Of a DNA stretch of 64,000 nt, positions 52,720 to 60,373 are shown piece after piece. Positions within the stretch are counted from its first letter, which is position 1; every line of letters begins with the position of its first letter. The DNA is from Bradyrhizobium vignae (lineage in GTDB: Bacteria > Pseudomonadota > Alphaproteobacteria > Rhizobiales > Xanthobacteraceae): the NCBI RefSeq assembly GCF_004114425.1, contig NZ_RDQF01000002.1, forward strand, positions 186,001 to 250,000, read 5' to 3'. Under the pieces are notes generated by a model, which saw only the letters and a list, made by a program, of their open reading frames with translations, made no database searches and had not been told where the DNA came from. A program made the position numbers and the translations under genes.

Positions 52720-53931
52720 TTACGCGAATGTGCGCTTGCCCTCGGCCAGCCTGATCGGCTCCGGCGCGAGCGGCGGAGCGGGATCATAGACCGCAAAATC
52801 GTTCTTGCCGTCCTTCTTGGCGGCATAGAGGGCGTGGTCGGCGTTGGCCATCAGTCGGTCCGGGAATTCTCCGATGCCGCGATCCCACTGCGCGACCCCG
52901 ATCGAGATCGCGATCGGAATGTCGCTGCCGGTGCAACCGGCGGCATCCCGACGGCAGACCTCGAGCACGCGGCGGGCGATCGCGGCAGCCTCGCGCAACG
53001 ACGAGGACGGCAGCACGACGCAGAACTCGTCGCCGCCGGTGCGGGCGAGCATGTCGCCGGGCCGGAGGCGCGTCTGCGCCATCAAGGTGAAGTGCTTGAG
53101 GCAGGCATCGCCGGCGGCATGGCCATGGGTGTCGTTGATGGTCTTGAAGCCGTCGAGGTCGATCACCAGCAGCGAGAACGGCTCACCGCTGCGCGCTGAT
53201 CGGGCGCATTCCTCGGACAGGCGCTGCAGCAGATGGCGCCGGTTGGCAACGCCGGTGAGATCGTCGAGCAGCGCAAGGTCGGCGACCTCGCCCCGCAGCC
53301 GGTCCATCGCCATCAGCAGGAAACCGAAATTGAGCGTCATCGACAGGAACAGCAGCCCCAGCACCATGACGGCATGGTTCTGACCGCCCGCGACCGCCGA
53401 GAAATCATGGCCGAGCAGGTTGCCCAGGACGCGCGTGCAGAACGTCGCGACCATGGCGGTGATGACGATGCCGGACAGCCGGGCTCCCGGGCTAACTCGG
53501 CCTTCCGGTGGCGACAGCAACAGACCCAGCGAGCGCAACAGCGGCAAACACTGCCCGAGCGTGTAGCAGAGCATCCGCAGCGGCATGTGATCGAAACCGA
53601 ACTTGAAGAAAGCGGCGCCGCAGAGGCTCAAGACGCCGGTCGCGAGCATAAATCGCCAGGACACTGGCCGACCATAGAAGCGTTGGATGCCCATTGCGGC
53701 GAAGCAGCTCGCCGCGATGATGCCGGCGCCGCCGATCAGAAGCGGCATAGGGGACATGGCCAAGAGGCCAATCAGGGCGACCATCGCGCCGGCCGCACCG
53801 ACGAAGGCCGATGCCATCCAGAACCGCGCAGCCGCGAATTTCGGATAGGAGCGCGTCACGTAGGCCCAGATCAGGCCGAGCGCGAGGAAGTTGACGATGA
53901 AGACCGTCCAGAGTGTCGGTACGTTCAGCAT
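52720..53931 (-). CDS. GGDEF-domain diguanylate cyclase, membrane bound
   Basis: 403 residues. The N-terminal half has about six to seven membrane segments (LWTVFIVNFLALGLIWAYV, ASAFVGAAGAMVALIGLLA, PLLIGGAGIIAASCFAAMG and others). The C-terminal GGDEF domain begins near residue 225 (LALLDDLTGVANRRHLLQRL), has DGFKTINDTHGHAAGD, and the intact active-site RTGGDEFCVVLP. It should make c-di-GMP from GTP. No clear RxxD inhibitory site is seen five residues before the GGDEF. Confidence 0.91.
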   Translation of the reverse strand: MLNVPTLWTVFIVNFLALGLIWAYVTRSYPKFAAARFWMASAFVGAAGAMVALIGLLAMSPMPLLIGGAGIIAASCFAAMGIQRFYGRPVSWRFMLATGVLSLCGAAFFKFGFDHMPLRMLCYTLGQCLPLLRSLGLLLSPPEGRVSPGARLSGIVITAMVATFCTRVLGNLLGHDFSAVAGGQNHAVMVLGLLFLSMTLNFGFLLMAMDRLRGEVADLALLDDLTGVANRRHLLQRLSEECARSARSGEPFSLLVIDLDGFKTINDTHGHAAGDACLKHFTLMAQTRLRPGDMLARTGGDEFCVVLPSSSLREAAAIARRVLEVCRRDAAGCTGSDIPIAISIGVAQWDRGIGEFPDRLMANADHALYAAKKDGKNDFAVYDPAPPLAPEPIRLAEGKRTFA

Positions 53932-54336
53932 GGCGAGCGCAGCGCGCGCAGCGTCGCGTCCCCCATTCCTGGCAGCCGTTCGTCCATGACCCGCCCCCGT
54001 TTTCTTGCGGGGAAGAATGCGCGGGTTGCACTTAACGGAGTCTCACTGGAATCCTTCAAAGCGCGCCTTTGGTTTTGGATTCATGAACGGCGCAGTCGCG
54101 TTCTCGGATCGTTAGGCATTTCGCTGCCGTCGCGGCGCGACACGCTTGATGCGGATTCGCGCGGCAAAATCACCCGAAAATGCATCTGAGCTGTGGATAA
54201 CGCGATGACGGAGATATGACAGCGCGGGGCAGCCGGCTCCGAATCTGCTGAGTTTGTGGTCGAGGATGTTGCGAGGCTGGCCCTCCGCCGAGCATGCCTC
54301 GAGTCGCGTTCCACCATTAACCCTTAAGAGGATACT
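53932..54336. other. Intergenic region, nothing recognised
   Basis: 405 bp between the divergent GGDEF gene and the Lys-rich peptide gene. No protein-like frame; it must carry both promoters. Confidence 0.5.
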
Positions 54337-54405
54337 ATGGCTAAGAAAGCGAAGAAGGCGGCGAAGAAGAAGGCGAAAAAGGCCAAGAAGGCGAAGAAGA
54401 AGTAA
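54337..54405 (+). CDS. Lys/Ala-rich 22-residue peptide
   Basis: 22 codons made only of Met, Ala and Lys, with repeated AKK/KAKK units, behind AAGAGGA at a good distance. A hairpin with a T-run follows within 100 bp, so it is a self-contained transcription unit. The composition resembles histone-H1-like nucleoid peptides (KAAKK repeats). Very short Lys-rich proteins occur in rhizobia. Function unknown; DNA or RNA binding is likely from charge. Confidence 0.6.
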   Translation: MAKKAKKAAKKKAKKAKKAKKK

Positions 54406-54482
54406 CGAGGCTTCTGTTCTTTGCCCGGGTGGGGTTCTCGCTCCGCCCGGGCTTCGGGTGGCATCGATCGGGTTTGAAGATG

Positions 54483-54506
54483 GCGGGCGGCGGGCCCGCT
54501 TTTTTA
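54483..54506 (+). terminator. Intrinsic terminator
   Basis: GCGGGC...GCCCGC stem (54483-54499) followed by TTTTTT. A longer GC-rich hairpin (GCCCGGGTGG...CCGCCCGGGC, 54423-54452) lies before it. Ends the small peptide transcript. Confidence 0.7.
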
Positions 54507-54566
54507 TTGCCTCACTCCGCTCTCTCGCTCCCTCTTCCCACGCTTGCGGGAGAGGCGAAGAGACGC

Positions 54567-55178
54567 CTACCGCTCGGCAAACGCCAGCTTGGCGCCGAGC
54601 GCGGCGAAGCCGGCGGCAAAGCTGCGCCGCAGCCAGGCCATGACGCGGGGACGGGAGATGACGCGCTCGCGCACCGCAGCGGCGAGGAAGCCGTAGAGGA
54701 CGAACACCGCAAAGGTCATCGCCATGAAGGCGCCGCTCAATTCCAGCATGCGCGCCAGCACATGGGCCTCCTCCGCCGCGATGAACTGCGGCAGGAAGGC
54801 GAGGAAGAAGATCGACAGCTTTGGATTGAGGATATTGATCAGAAAGCCGGTGACAATGACGCGGCCACTCGATCGCTCCTTGATCTCGCCGCTAACCGCG
54901 AGCGTCCCCGCCTCGCGCAGCGCCTGCCAGGACATGTAGAGCAGATAGGCGACCCCGCACCATTTCAGCGCGGCGAAGGCAAGCGCGCTGGTGTGGAGCA
55001 CGGCCGCAAGGCCGAGCATCGCCGCCACCATGTGCGGCACGATTCCGAGCGTGCAGCCGAAGGCGGCGGCTATGCTGGCCTGCGAGCCGCGGGTCAGCGC
55101 CGCGGCCAGCGTGTAAAGCACGCCGGTGCCGGGCGAAGCGATGACGATCAGCGAGGTGAGCAGGAAGGACAAGGTCAT
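54567..55178 (-). CDS. LysE/RhtB-family exporter
   Basis: 203 residues, six membrane segments. Landmarks: VIASPGTGVLYTLAAALTRGSQASIAAAFGCTLGI (the PGP..-G...G segment), WCGVAYLLYMSWQAL, and GFLINILNPKLSIFFLAFLPQF near 115. It exports amino acids or related compounds across the inner membrane; substrate unknown. Confidence 0.9.
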   Translation of the reverse strand: MTLSFLLTSLIVIASPGTGVLYTLAAALTRGSQASIAAAFGCTLGIVPHMVAAMLGLAAVLHTSALAFAALKWCGVAYLLYMSWQALREAGTLAVSGEIKERSSGRVIVTGFLINILNPKLSIFFLAFLPQFIAAEEAHVLARMLELSGAFMAMTFAVFVLYGFLAAAVRERVISRPRVMAWLRRSFAAGFAALGAKLAFAER

Positions 55179-55234
55179 TGGCTGACCTTATCACCACTGG
55201 CTCGCGGCGAGAAAGCGAGCTCTCTGGCGAGCCG

Positions 55235-55609
55235 TCAGGACAGCTGAGCGATCTCGGCCTCGCGCAGCACGTCGAGCGGCGCCCAGGGCTTGGCCCAGAA
55301 CTTGGCGCCGTCGGGCAAGGGCTGCTTCAAGGGGCGGCCGGAAGTGACGACGACATCGAGCTTCGGATTGCGGTGCTTGGCCACGTGCGCGAGCTCGACG
55401 CCGTTCATGCGGCCGGCAAGCTGGATGTCGGTCAGCATCAGACAGAGCGAGCCGGCGCTCGTGTCGAGGACGCGCTCCGCCGCCTCGGCGCTCTCGCACT
55501 GGATGACTTGGTAGCCGCTCTCTTCCAGGAGGACGCAAAGCATCTCCCGCTGCATGGCGTCGTCCTCAACGATCAGCGCTGTCGCGCGAAATGGCGTCGC
55601 TTGTCCCAT
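55235..55609 (-). CDS. Single-domain response regulator
   Basis: 124 residues from the ATG at 55609 (GGGAG upstream). A receiver domain only: ALIVEDDAMQREM with the acidic pair, CLMLTDIQLAGRMNGVEL with the phospho-accepting Asp, VVVTSGRP with Thr/Ser, and AKFWAKPW with the Lys. No output domain, so it acts by protein contact or as a phosphate sink. No kinase is adjacent. Confidence 0.85.
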   Translation of the reverse strand: MGQATPFRATALIVEDDAMQREMLCVLLEESGYQVIQCESAEAAERVLDTSAGSLCLMLTDIQLAGRMNGVELAHVAKHRNPKLDVVVTSGRPLKQPLPDGAKFWAKPWAPLDVLREAEIAQLS

Positions 55610-55887
55610 CGGCAGCTCCCAATGCATGCCTCCATAACACATGTTAAAAACCCGAAGCCGGCAACGGTTCGGTTTCATTTCAAAAAAAGTGATTGATGGT
55701 TCCGCCGATTGGACTCGACGGGGAAAGCATGACCGGGACGAGGCGCAGCGGCGCCACCTCACACTCCGCTGCCATTCTCCGCGAAGGCGGGGAATCGAGT
55801 ACGCCGCGGTTTATCGATCGAACCACAACCATCTCGGAGTACTGGGTGCCGGGTCAACCCGGGCGATGAAACCGATTATGTGAAGCT

Positions 55888-56703
55888 CTATTGCCCCATC
55901 AATCGGTCGGCGAAATACCCGATCGTCTTGCGATAGACCACCGCCCTGTTCCACTCGCGCATCGCCTCGAAATTGGCGGTGCCCTCGCCATAGGGCTGGC
56001 CCATCTTGAAGCCGCTCATGTGCAAGAGGTTCGCGGTCGAGGCGAGCACGTCGGGGACGCTGTGGCGGAGGTCGACATGGCCGTCGCCGTCGAAATCGAC
56101 GCCGTATTTGATGTAGGACGACGGCAGGAACTGGGTCTGGCCGATCTCGCCGGCATAGGCGCCGATGAGGTCGCGCAGCGGCAGGTCGCCGCGCTGCACG
56201 ATCTTGAGCGCCGCGAGCAGCTCGCCCTGGAACAGATCGGTGCGGCGGCAATCATGCGCGAGTGTCGCCAGCGTGCGGATCACCGGCAGCTTGCCCATGT
56301 CGCCCTTGCCGAAATCGCTCTCCAGCCCCCAGATCGCGACCAGGATGTAGCGGGGCACGCCGAACTGCTGCTCGATGCGCGACAGCAGCGCAGCATGGCG
56401 CTGCAGCAGAGCCCGTCCGCCATTGATGCGGCCGGGGCCGACGCGGGTCGAGACATACTGCTCGAAGCTCTTATTGAAGGTGTGGCGCTGGCGCCGGTCG
56501 AAGGCGAGCACGGCGCCATCAGGCGTCACGCCGCCGAGCGCCGCGCTCGTCACGCTCGCGGAGACGCCGGCCGCCTGCGCCTCCGCGGCCATGCCGGCAA
56601 TGAAGCTGTTGAAGTCGCCGCCGCAGCGGGCGGCCTGCGCCGGCCCGCCGGCCAGAGTCACGACCAACGCGGCGGCGAAAAGCAGTCTCAGCATGTGGAG
56701 CAA
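55888..56703 (-). CDS. Lytic murein transglycosylase, MltB family
   Basis: 271 residues with signal peptide (LRLLFAAALVVTLAGGPAQA). SLT_2 landmarks: FNKSFEQYVSTRVGPGRINGGRALL, VAIWGLESDFG with the catalytic Glu near residue 128, RRTDLFQGELLAALKIVQRGD, and GAYAGEIGQTQFLPSSYIKYGVDFDGDGHVDL. It cuts glycan strands of peptidoglycan with 1,6-anhydro product formation. The C-terminal peptidoglycan-binding domain seen in some relatives is absent. Confidence 0.91.
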   Translation of the reverse strand: MLHMLRLLFAAALVVTLAGGPAQAARCGGDFNSFIAGMAAEAQAAGVSASVTSAALGGVTPDGAVLAFDRRQRHTFNKSFEQYVSTRVGPGRINGGRALLQRHAALLSRIEQQFGVPRYILVAIWGLESDFGKGDMGKLPVIRTLATLAHDCRRTDLFQGELLAALKIVQRGDLPLRDLIGAYAGEIGQTQFLPSSYIKYGVDFDGDGHVDLRHSVPDVLASTANLLHMSGFKMGQPYGEGTANFEAMREWNRAVVYRKTIGYFADRLMGQ

Positions 56704-56852
56704 TCCCCCAAAATCCCAGCGCGAAGCAGTGCGCGATCATGCCCGGGAACACTGCGAGCGTCAAAGCGCAACGGCTTGAAGCGCAAGGCTTGATCCGCAT
56801 CAAACTGTCTCACGCCCTGCTTTCTAAACTGAGCGAAACAGGAGAGCCGCAC

Positions 56853-57263
56853 ATGACCGGAATTACCTTGACCGCCGAGCAGGTCCGCAATGCCCCCGCC
56901 GTGGTGCGGCAATGGATCGAGCAGGAGGTGATCGCCGCGCTCGGCCTCGCGCCGCCGACGCCCGCGGCCGCACCGGCGCAGGCTGCCCATCTCATCGCCT
57001 GCAGCGTGGAGGACATGGCTGGCGTGCTCGAGCACATCCGCGGCTTGCTTCCCGCGGTGAACGTGCTGTTCGAGCTCGGCCGCCCCGGCATCAGCTTCGG
57101 CCGTCCCGCGGTGATGACGTTCCGCCTGATGGACATCCTGCATCACACGCGCCTCTCGGACGTCGGCCAGGTCATGACATGTCTCTGGAACAGGTGCAGG
57201 CCAACGCACTTTCCTTACAGAGCGCGTCGCTCTAGCCGCATTGCATGCGCAAAAAGAAGATGA
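56853..57263 (+). CDS. Hypothetical protein, C-terminus possibly frameshifted
   Basis: 136 residues from the ATG at 56853, AGGAGAG 6 nt upstream. The body (LTAEQVRNAPAVVRQWIEQEVIAALGL, VEDMAGVLEHIRGLLPAVNVLFELGR) looks conserved and helical. The last 28 residues (TCLWNRCRPTHFPYRARRS...) look unlike it. In the neighbouring frame the same DNA gives LEQVQANALSLQSASL to a stop at 57235, a more natural end. A 2-nt gain near 57181 may have changed the C-terminus. Confidence 0.65.
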   Translation: MTGITLTAEQVRNAPAVVRQWIEQEVIAALGLAPPTPAAAPAQAAHLIACSVEDMAGVLEHIRGLLPAVNVLFELGRPGISFGRPAVMTFRLMDILHHTRLSDVGQVMTCLWNRCRPTHFPYRARRSSRIACAKRR

Positions 57264-57456
57264 ACAGGATGATTTGGTAACCAAAACAATCGTTTCGATG
57301 CGGGGCTGCATCACACGTCAAAACCAACACAGATCCGATGCGCTCGCTGCGACATCGACACCACCACGATTTGCCTTGCCATCGCGGGGCGCAATCGATA
57401 GAATTCTATTTTAGGTTGTCACCCCACCAGCCCCGGGCGACGCTGAGGACCAGGAT

Positions 57457-57482
57457 AAACGGCGGGCTTCGGCCCGCCGTTT
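57457..57482 (-). terminator. Intrinsic terminator (UUCG-type loop)
   Basis: AAACGGCGGGC-TTCG-GCCCGCCGTTT, perfect 11-bp stem. Located about 40 bp after the stop of the SLATT-like gene on the minus strand; only three T residues follow on that strand. Confidence 0.7.
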
Positions 57483-57519
57483 ATTGAGCGCCATGCGAGT
57501 TGCGACCTCGGAATCGAAC

Positions 57520-58389
57520 TCACTTGGTCTGTTTCGCGATCCAGGATGCGTTCTCCGCCGCCAGAATATTTTCGCAGTCGTTGACGAAGTCCGAGAGCGG
57601 TTGCTTCGCGCCGTCCACGCGTCGCTGCAGCTGCAATGCAGTTGCGCGATACGTGACCACGAGAAAGCTATAACGCTCCGCCTCGATATGGGCGATGACG
57701 GCGCCGCCGAGGGTCGTGAGCACGGCCGTAAGGGCGGCGAGATCGAAGTGGACGCCCAGAATAACCGGCTTGGCAACGACGCTGGCAATGGCCGTGAGCA
57801 GCGTCGCGGCTGCCGCCAGAGCCATCTCGAGGGACCTGAGTCGCCAGGCCGTCGACTGGTACTCCTTGGCCCGATTCTCATAGAATGCGATCTGCTTGTT
57901 CGCGCGCTTCGCCACATACTCGTCGATCCCAAGAAAAACGCGCGGCGATGATCCCTGGTCCTTGGCCGGGATTTGCTGTTCGAGCAAGTCTTTGGCCTCT
58001 TCATCGATCTTCTGAAGCTCGGCGCGGAGAACGTCGTCCGCCTTGGCCGGATCGTCATAGGGCGCAGTCTTCGTCGCATATCGGTAGGCCTCACGCTTCA
58101 AGCGTTCCGAGATTGCGCGGGAGCGAACCCAGGCAATGACGCGCTCGGAGCCCAGCAGGCGGTGCGTGAAGAAAGTCGCGAATGCGAGGCATATTGCTGC
58201 CGTGATCGCGACCCAGGTGCGGGGATTGGCATTCCCTTCCTGCAGCTGGCTCGCCACTGCCGCCAGAACCGCGCCCAGTGACGACAGAGCGAAGACAAAC
58301 CACCGCGCGCGATCGATCGTCGACTTCATCCCGTTTGCGGCGGCCGACCATTTGGCCTGACTATCCGCAACGGACTCCAAGATGGTCAT
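57520..58389 (-). CDS. SLATT/DUF4231-like membrane protein
   Basis: 289 residues from the ATG at 58389 behind GGAGG. Two pairs of membrane helices are seen: residues ~30-75 (WFVFALSSLGAVLAAVASQL, WVAITAAICLAFATFFTHRLL) and ~190-245 (LEMALAAAATLLTAIASVVA, LTAVLTTLGGAVIAHI). They are separated by a charged helical domain (YRYATKTAPYDDPAKADDVLRAEL). A helical tail follows. The 2TM-plus-helix layout matches the SLATT/DUF4231 group of predicted pore-forming effectors in nucleotide-signalling immune systems. It is about 100 bp downstream of the gene at 58490 on the same strand. Confidence 0.68.
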   Translation of the reverse strand: MTILESVADSQAKWSAAANGMKSTIDRARWFVFALSSLGAVLAAVASQLQEGNANPRTWVAITAAICLAFATFFTHRLLGSERVIAWVRSRAISERLKREAYRYATKTAPYDDPAKADDVLRAELQKIDEEAKDLLEQQIPAKDQGSSPRVFLGIDEYVAKRANKQIAFYENRAKEYQSTAWRLRSLEMALAAAATLLTAIASVVAKPVILGVHFDLAALTAVLTTLGGAVIAHIEAERYSFLVVTYRATALQLQRRVDGAKQPLSDFVNDCENILAAENASWIAKQTK

Positions 58390-58489
58390 CGTCGTTTCCT
58401 CCAAGATGCTTCGATTGAACACGAGGTGTCAGGGCATTTGACGCGGTGGGCGTTGCGCCTCGCCTCTGAACCAGCGGAGGCCCGTTCGG

Positions 58490-59806
58490 TCACTCCGGCG
58501 GCAATTTCTTCTCCAGCTCTTCGAAGCCCGTCTTGAATCCCGGAAGCTCACTCTCTGCGGGTAGCAGCCCGCGCATAGCGTCGATGAAGCTCTTGCGTTG
58601 CCAATTGACCGTGTCCAGATCCGCAAATCCATCCTTGGCGATCTTGAGAAAGGCAGCGGCATCCCCTTGATACAGCCTGATCTCCGCCAGATCGAAGTAG
58701 CACCAGGGTCGATCGAACGGCGGCTGCTGCTTCAGCTGCGCCTCCCGGACGCGGGCGGCACGCGCCAGCGCGAGCTGGTCCGACTCGGACAGGGCAAGAC
58801 GTCCGTTGACTTGCGCACGCAGCTTCAACGCGTTGAGCAGCGGATACGGATGTCCGCCCGAAGCCTTCATCGACTCCTCATAGGCCGCAAGTGCAGGCAC
58901 AAGGCGCCCTGCACGTCTGAGGACGCCGCCAAGGGAGGCGAGAGCGTCGAATCCCTTCGGGTTGAGTCTGATCGCCTCGCGAATGGATGTTTCGCCGGGC
59001 GCGGGATCGGAATCGAGTGGCGGCCGTTTGGCGATTTGCGCGACCTTGTTCTCGGCGACTCCCTTCTCGCGCCAGGCTTCGCTATAGGTCGGCGACGCGG
59101 CCGCCGCAGCGGTGAATTGTTCGAGCGCTTCGTCCCATATGTCGTTGTCTCGGCATAACAGGCCGAGCTTCATCCGCGGCAACGGATTGTTGGGATCGGC
59201 CGCAACCACTTGGCGATAGATCTCCATCGCGCTGGTGACGTTGTAGGCGCGGATCTCGTTTTCGGCCTGTGTCAACAAGTCGTTGACCGGCGGAGACTGC
59301 CGCTGCTCGTCGAGGGCCTGCCGTACCGGACTGTCGATCCGGTTTCGCTTGAGCGACTCTGTCAACACCTGCGTGATCAGCGCCCGCGATTTCTGGGCCT
59401 CCGTAGCAGGCGCATATTCGTAGGGAAAAGCCTTGATCGACGCGATATCAAAGGGCGGGGCGGAGTTGCCCTGGCGGAAGATCGCCGTGCCGGCCTCACG
59501 AGCGCGGTGCCGAACCCCGAGCTCGTAGGCGACGTTGAAGTTGAGCCCGCTGAGGTCGGCCAACGCGAAGCGCGAGTACTCCAAATACTCGAACATGTCC
59601 TGCGTGATCAGTGCCGTGAAGAAGTCCTGATCGGTACGCCGCGGCTCGAGCTTGCCGCCCTCGGGCAGGTCGACCGCGGCAATGGCGGGGAGAAAGATGT
59701 CACTGTAGATCACATCGAAATCGACATCCTTGTCGCCGACCTTCTTCAAACCGAACGGCATGATGACGAAGCAGATCTTGGAATAATCGATGGCCGTATT
59801 GGGCAT
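58490..59806 (-). CDS. TIR-like/nucleoside-hydrolase domain protein with TPR repeats
   Basis: 438 residues from the ATG at 59806, GGGAGCG upstream. Residues ~8-130 form a flavodoxin-like domain of the TIR/deoxyribosyltransferase type. It starts KICFVIMPFGLKK, has ALITQDMFEYLEYSRFALADLSG, and carries NVAYELGVRH with the putative catalytic Glu at residue 95. Residues ~190-400 are TPR-like helices (AMEIYRQVVAADPNNPLPRMKLGLL, ALEQFTAAAAASPTYSEAWREKG). Such N-terminal domains cleave N-glycosidic bonds of nucleotides in several immune proteins. With the downstream membrane protein it suggests a sensor/enzyme plus effector pair. Confidence 0.75.
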   Translation of the reverse strand: MPNTAIDYSKICFVIMPFGLKKVGDKDVDFDVIYSDIFLPAIAAVDLPEGGKLEPRRTDQDFFTALITQDMFEYLEYSRFALADLSGLNFNVAYELGVRHRAREAGTAIFRQGNSAPPFDIASIKAFPYEYAPATEAQKSRALITQVLTESLKRNRIDSPVRQALDEQRQSPPVNDLLTQAENEIRAYNVTSAMEIYRQVVAADPNNPLPRMKLGLLCRDNDIWDEALEQFTAAAAASPTYSEAWREKGVAENKVAQIAKRPPLDSDPAPGETSIREAIRLNPKGFDALASLGGVLRRAGRLVPALAAYEESMKASGGHPYPLLNALKLRAQVNGRLALSESDQLALARAARVREAQLKQQPPFDRPWCYFDLAEIRLYQGDAAAFLKIAKDGFADLDTVNWQRKSFIDAMRGLLPAESELPGFKTGFEELEKKLPPE

Positions 59807-59984
59807 ATCACGCGCTCCCAAAATGCAGCGGAGCAATTGAAAGCTTCATGTTCCTCCAAGGTCAACCTCAGGTCAAGTGTGGGCTTCAAGGAAAACGCGG
59901 AGGCTTCGCCCCGCTCGGCAGGAGCCCACCTATGCAAGCCGCAAAGTCATTTGACTGCGGCGTCCTGATCGACGACAAGCCGCC

Positions 59985-60221
59985 ATGGCCAAGAAACCCG
60001 GAACCAACCCGAAAGGCGAATTCGCCTTCTTCAACGTCGTCTATGAAGACGGCTCCCAGCGCTCCAACCGCCGCGTGCCCGCCGAGCTGCTCGGCGGCCT
60101 CGACGGCGACGAACCCGCCCGCCGCTTCATCATGGAGCAGGACCGCGAGATCGCGGAAAAGAGCGGCCGACCGGCGTTGGAGATCAAGCGGATCGAGCGG
60201 GTGGGGGCGAGGAAGAAATAG
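59985..60221 (+). CDS. Conserved small protein
   Basis: 78 residues (FAFFNVVYEDGSQRSNRRVPAELLGGLDGD, EQDREIAEKSGRPALEIKRI). A highly charged compact protein whose like I recall in many Bradyrhizobium genomes; function unknown. The Lys-rich N-terminus (AKKPGTNPKG) hints at nucleic-acid binding. Confidence 0.72.
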   Translation: MAKKPGTNPKGEFAFFNVVYEDGSQRSNRRVPAELLGGLDGDEPARRFIMEQDREIAEKSGRPALEIKRIERVGARKK

Positions 60222-60237
60222 GCCTTCAGCCTCTCCC

Positions 60238-60317
60238 GTCATTGCGAGCGCAGCGAAGCAATCCAGAAAACCCTCCGTAGAAAGACTCTGGATTGCTTCG
60301 CCGCGCTCGCAATGACG
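60238..60317. repeat. Intergenic palindromic repeat (CATTGCGAGCG element)
   Basis: GTCATTGCGAGCGCAGCGAAGCAATCC is mirrored by GGATTGCTTCGCCGCGCTCGCAATGAC, with a short central loop, forming an ~80-bp imperfect hairpin. I recognise this as a dispersed element common in Bradyrhizobium and Rhodopseudomonas intergenic regions. Confidence 0.8.
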
Positions 60318-60326
60318 ACAAATGAA

Positions 60327-60352
60327 AAACGGCGGGTCAAGGCCCGCCGTTT
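60327..60352 (-). terminator. Intrinsic terminator of rpoD
   Basis: AAACGGCGGG-TCAAGG-CCCGCCGTTT. On the minus strand it is followed by a T-run, about 20 bp after the rpoD stop. Confidence 0.85.
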
Positions 60353-60373
60353 GCTTTGAATCGCTGTCTACGA

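Noticed and set aside
53233..54189. A 318-codon plus-strand frame opposite the GGDEF gene
   Set aside because: Mostly antisense to the diguanylate cyclase; the translation is Gln/Arg/His-rich low complexity.
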